From positions 1-36,410 of the forward strand of contig CAIVSQ010000128.1 of assembly GCA_903908605.1 (NCBI GenBank): a DNA stretch of 36,410 bases, given 5' to 3'. The DNA comes from an uncultured Anaerolineae bacterium. GTDB taxonomy: Bacteria > Chloroflexota > Anaerolineae > Anaerolineales > Villigracilaceae. A program made the position numbers and the translations under genes. Shown piece by piece: positions 34,401 through 36,410 of the stretch (its first letter is position 1; each line of letters starts with the position of its first letter). Below the pieces are notes generated by a model, which searched no databases, had not been told where the DNA came from, and was given only the letters and a program-made list of their open reading frames with translations.

Positions 34401-36332
34401 GCCAGCCAATTACTCGGCTACAGCCAGGCCGAGCTGATCGAGCTTAACTTTCAGGATGTCTTCCCCCCTGCCGACCAGGCCGATGCCGGGCTGCTGATAA
34501 GCACGGTACAACAGGATGGCTCGCTGCCCATCCACGAACGCACCTATCGCCGCAAGGATGGCACCCTCATCCAGGTTGAAATTAACTCCGCCCTGGTGCG
34601 CGACCCTGAAGGCACCCCGCTGCACATTCAAAATATCGTACGCAATATCAGCGAACGCAAACGCGCCGAGGAACAGCTTCGCAGCAGCGAAGAATTCATC
34701 CGCAAGCTCTACGACACAGTCTCAGACCAAAACACCAGCTTTTCTGAAAAATTGCAAGAAATTCTTTCCATGGGTTGCCGCCATTTCAAGCTGGAAAACG
34801 GTCTGCTTACCAGCTTGCTCCCTGCAACCGCTGGCCCTGCACCAGTCTTCACAGTGCTCGAACACTTTTCAAACCAGCCCCAATTCCCAATTCACCAATT
34901 GGCCATTTTCGAGCAAGCCGCCGCCCGCGATGTAATGCGCACCAACTGGACCCTCAGCCGCGAACAGATCCCGCCCTCAAGCAACGGGGGTTACCAGGCC
35001 TATCTCGGCACCCCAGTACTGGTCAACGGCCAGGCACGAGGTGTACTTGGTTTCTCCAGCTTCAACCCACGCCCCGAAGCATTCCAATCCACCCACAAAG
35101 AATTCCTGCGCCTGATGGCTCAATGGATCGGCGCCGAAATTGAGCGTGTAGAAAAAACAGAGCAACTCAGCGCCTATACCGCCGAGATAGCCGAGACCAA
35201 CCAGGCCCTGGCCCTCGCCCGCGATGAAGCCCTGCGTGCATCCAATCTTAAGTCCGAATTTCTCGCCACCGTCAGTCACGAACTACGCACGCCGCTCAAC
35301 GCCATCATCGGCCTCAGCGGTCTGCTACGCGAGACTCAGCTCGATGCACGTCAGTACGATTTCGCCGAAACCATCCGCCAAAGCAGCGAAAGCCTGCTCA
35401 TCATCATCAACGACATCCTCGACTTCTCAAAAATCGAAGCCGGGCGTCTCGACCTCGAAGAACAAGTTTTTGACTTGCACGACTGCCTGGAAGGCGCCAT
35501 TGAGCTGCTGGCCTCCAGGGCACAAGAAAAGGGCCTCTCACTAAGCTACGAAATCGCCCCTGGCACCGTCCTCGGCCTGGTCGGCGATGTTACCCGCCTG
35601 CGCCAGATGCTGGTCAACCTGCTCAGCAACGCCGTCAAATTCACACCCCAGGGCTATGTTCGCCTCACAGTCTCAGCCATACAACCCTCAGCAGACCTGC
35701 AGGAGCTGCGTTTCAGCGTCTCCGACAGCGGGATTGGCATGACCCCCGAAGAATTGGAACGCCTCTTCAAACCCTTTAGCCAGGGCGATGCCTCAACCAG
35801 CCGCCGCTTTGGTGGCACAGGTTTGGGCCTGGTCATCACCCAGCGCCTGGCACAAATGATGGGCGGGCAAATTTGGGTGGAGAGCCAAAAAGACCAGGGC
35901 TCCACCTTCCACTTCACCGTGCTGCTAAAACTGGCTCCCAGCCAGCCCACCGCATGGACCTCAACCATCCGCTCGCTGCTGATTGTTTCTGACCAACCCG
36001 CCAATCGCGACCAGCTCCAGACCTGGGCGGCCTCTTGGGGTGCGCGTACTACCACAACCACATCCATGGCAGAAACCCAGGCCCGCCTGGCAGAAGAAAT
36101 CCACTTTGATTGCGTCATCCTGTATCTCAACATCTCGCCACCCGAAGCCAGCTCGCTAATCAGCCTGCTCAATACTCTGCCCGCCCCCGCACCCGCCTTG
36201 TTGTGGATCACCGCCGCCGCACCGGTCGCACCCACCGGCAAACCACTCCTGCCAGCTGCACACATCCTCACCCCGCCGGTCAAAGCCTCACGGGTCTTCG
36301 GTGCCATTTATTGTTTACCTGCCCGGATTTAA
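31467..36332 (+). CDS. Membrane multi-sensor histidine kinase with degenerate receiver
   Basis: This 1621-residue plus-strand kinase has about six membrane helices (42-200) of no MASE class I can name, PAS domains at about 220-335, 340-460 and 470-580, GAF domains at about 595-750 and 771-940, PAS (950-1070), GAF (1085-1235), coiled coil, HisKA with His1271 in SHELRTPLNAI, and HATPase (1370-1490, NLLSNAVKF, GTGLGLVI). The last about 110 residues are receiver-like, but Tyr1553 stands where the phospho-Asp should be, the acidic pair reads SD, and the conserved lysine region reads TPPVK. It stops there, while related BarA-like kinases usually add a working receiver or HPt. The ATG has a GAGG site. 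Its kinase core differs from the three related cassettes on the minus strand. Confidence 0.93.
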   Translation: MTSSNPTPGSSKNLLTRYTWVIFPGHELQSMLNQVIWQNLRSTAFGIGLFYAFFWTVPLIFNTPNQLFQVLADSSLAAILLLASRWLKITTPRPASSPAIGTLLLTLIAANSLLHISLAGNINQTTLIILEMVCTGVLILSPAWLLLVCSLLWAGWLAIVLQLPSGQADVLHYAFSLAIATLVSWLVYYLRFSGLRSTELARAAAREQEEENSARQRQMINILENMDNPLWSIQLPEPHLFYMNSAACHVSGGTLQEFQNDFKRWNTVLSNTDLDIVINQYQQILSTGVSNESEVCIRQANGSEHWLRVHMHLSHQDEHHSRLDIIASDVTERRQYDETNRRLAAAMQAAGEGIAITDPQGNILEVNPAFEHLTGYSSAQVIGKNPSFLNSEPPGGQVHNDLLNTLWAGKDWRGRMLNRRSDGTHYHAHSTISPIRDQAGRVNSFVWTHSDVSEDVRSELEVRARSARMEALIENLQSGVLMEDEHSQIVHINQQIFHLFNLPPIQGKIVPTHLWQTLRGCFENQDDVHQRAIEILKGRLPVSGEEIRLRDGRILEQDYIPIFVDQHYYGHLWLYRDVTGQKQAAIALNKWTQQLKTLYETSLEINDRQEITALLETIVQRANHLLNVSCASVHLTQPQTALLEMVAATGCLAEYAGSTLQPGEGYPGEIITAGSPLVANGDQVWQSGTLSTQTTLPQLALGVPLKAHNQVTGAIIVLREEQAGSFSEEEIRLFSLFADQAAIALENARLLAQLQRELLARVSVEETLRYRVRLEAVGTNLSTHFVALEPGEVDGAINHELAVIGDVTTADRAYVFLFSASGDQMSNTYEWCAPGVEPQIHNLQDLPTQSLPWWTGRLQNFEDIHLPSLRQMPPEAHGERDLLMEQGIQSLIVVPMLVGREVVGFLGLDSVHTERTWSADVITMLRLAGEIIGSALDRKRSDETRRQSDLVYRALFDRTLDAIFIVSLRGKYLAVNQRASQLLGYSQAELIELNFQDVFPPADQADAGLLISTVQQDGSLPIHERTYRRKDGTLIQVEINSALVRDPEGTPLHIQNIVRNISERKRAEEQLRSSEEFIRKLYDTVSDQNTSFSEKLQEILSMGCRHFKLENGLLTSLLPATAGPAPVFTVLEHFSNQPQFPIHQLAIFEQAAARDVMRTNWTLSREQIPPSSNGGYQAYLGTPVLVNGQARGVLGFSSFNPRPEAFQSTHKEFLRLMAQWIGAEIERVEKTEQLSAYTAEIAETNQALALARDEALRASNLKSEFLATVSHELRTPLNAIIGLSGLLRETQLDARQYDFAETIRQSSESLLIIINDILDFSKIEAGRLDLEEQVFDLHDCLEGAIELLASRAQEKGLSLSYEIAPGTVLGLVGDVTRLRQMLVNLLSNAVKFTPQGYVRLTVSAIQPSADLQELRFSVSDSGIGMTPEELERLFKPFSQGDASTSRRFGGTGLGLVITQRLAQMMGGQIWVESQKDQGSTFHFTVLLKLAPSQPTAWTSTIRSLLIVSDQPANRDQLQTWAASWGARTTTTTSMAETQARLAEEIHFDCVILYLNISPPEASSLISLLNTLPAPAPALLWITAAAPVAPTGKPLLPAAHILTPPVKASRVFGAIYCLPARI

Positions 36333-36410
36333 GGGATTTGTTTCGGTACGCTATAGCTCAAGGCTTGAGGACTGGCGCGACCATACTGTTTTTAACCACA
36401 AGATCGTGGA
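36333..36410. other. Right-edge stretch without a gene
   Basis: Seventy-eight bases after the kinase stop show no ORF of note and no clear terminator hairpin before the window ends. Confidence 0.5.

Noticed and set aside
35654-36307. 217-residue minus-strand ORF at the right end
   Set aside because: Shadow of the HATPase and receiver-like coding region.

Overview
The window looks like bacterial chromosome of moderately high GC, most likely from an Anaerolineae-type Chloroflexota. That assignment is an inference from protein style (MASE1 diguanylate cyclases, giant multi-PAS hybrid kinases, a small one-helix membrane protein) and was not tested by any search. Except for the last gene, everything is on the minus strand.

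Left end (about 1-4110): a fragment of a tailed-phage head module, read right to left as portal, scaffold-like protein, decoration protein and major capsid protein. Very short ORFs with good ribosome binding sites or ATGA overlaps lie between the genes. No terminase, protease, tail, integrase or lysis gene is in view. The upstream edge stops just before the portal, where a terminase gene would be expected; only about 23 codons of possible remnant are left, followed by a host terminator. A perfect 24-bp palindromic tandem array (1-118) starts on the capsid stop codon, and a diverged single copy with a compensatory arm change lies inside the portal gene.

Middle (4238-11053): a conserved protein of unclear role with a DinB-like end, then two paralogous membrane diguanylate cyclases (MASE1-PAS-GGDEF), one of which has gained two extra PAS domains and a GAF domain.

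Right (11325-31081): a dense signalling block. One ATGA-coupled operon (18294 to 11325) encodes a membrane histidine kinase, a lone receiver and a hybrid kinase with a receiver at each end. A second (28785 to 18800) encodes a 1760-residue hybrid kinase with eight PAS domains and a GAF, an output-less membrane PAS protein and a CHASE-domain hybrid kinase. A small membrane protein sits between the two operons with its own apparent promoter and terminator. Upstream are a diguanylate cyclase with a c-type-heme (Tll0287-like) sensor and an OmpR-family regulator.

The final gene (31467-36332) is a divergent plus-strand 1621-residue membrane kinase whose C-terminal receiver is degenerate, so the neighbouring OmpR-type regulator is a plausible partner. 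Overall the host part joins two outputs, phosphorelay and cyclic-di-GMP synthesis, to more than twenty small-molecule, redox or light-type sensor domains. All three cyclases have GGEEF active sites and intact RxxD inhibitory sites. No EAL or HD-GYP phosphodiesterase and no HPt domain is encoded here. The HisKA-HATPase-REC cassette of three kinases is nearly the same sequence, which points to copying or gene conversion behind diverging sensor parts.
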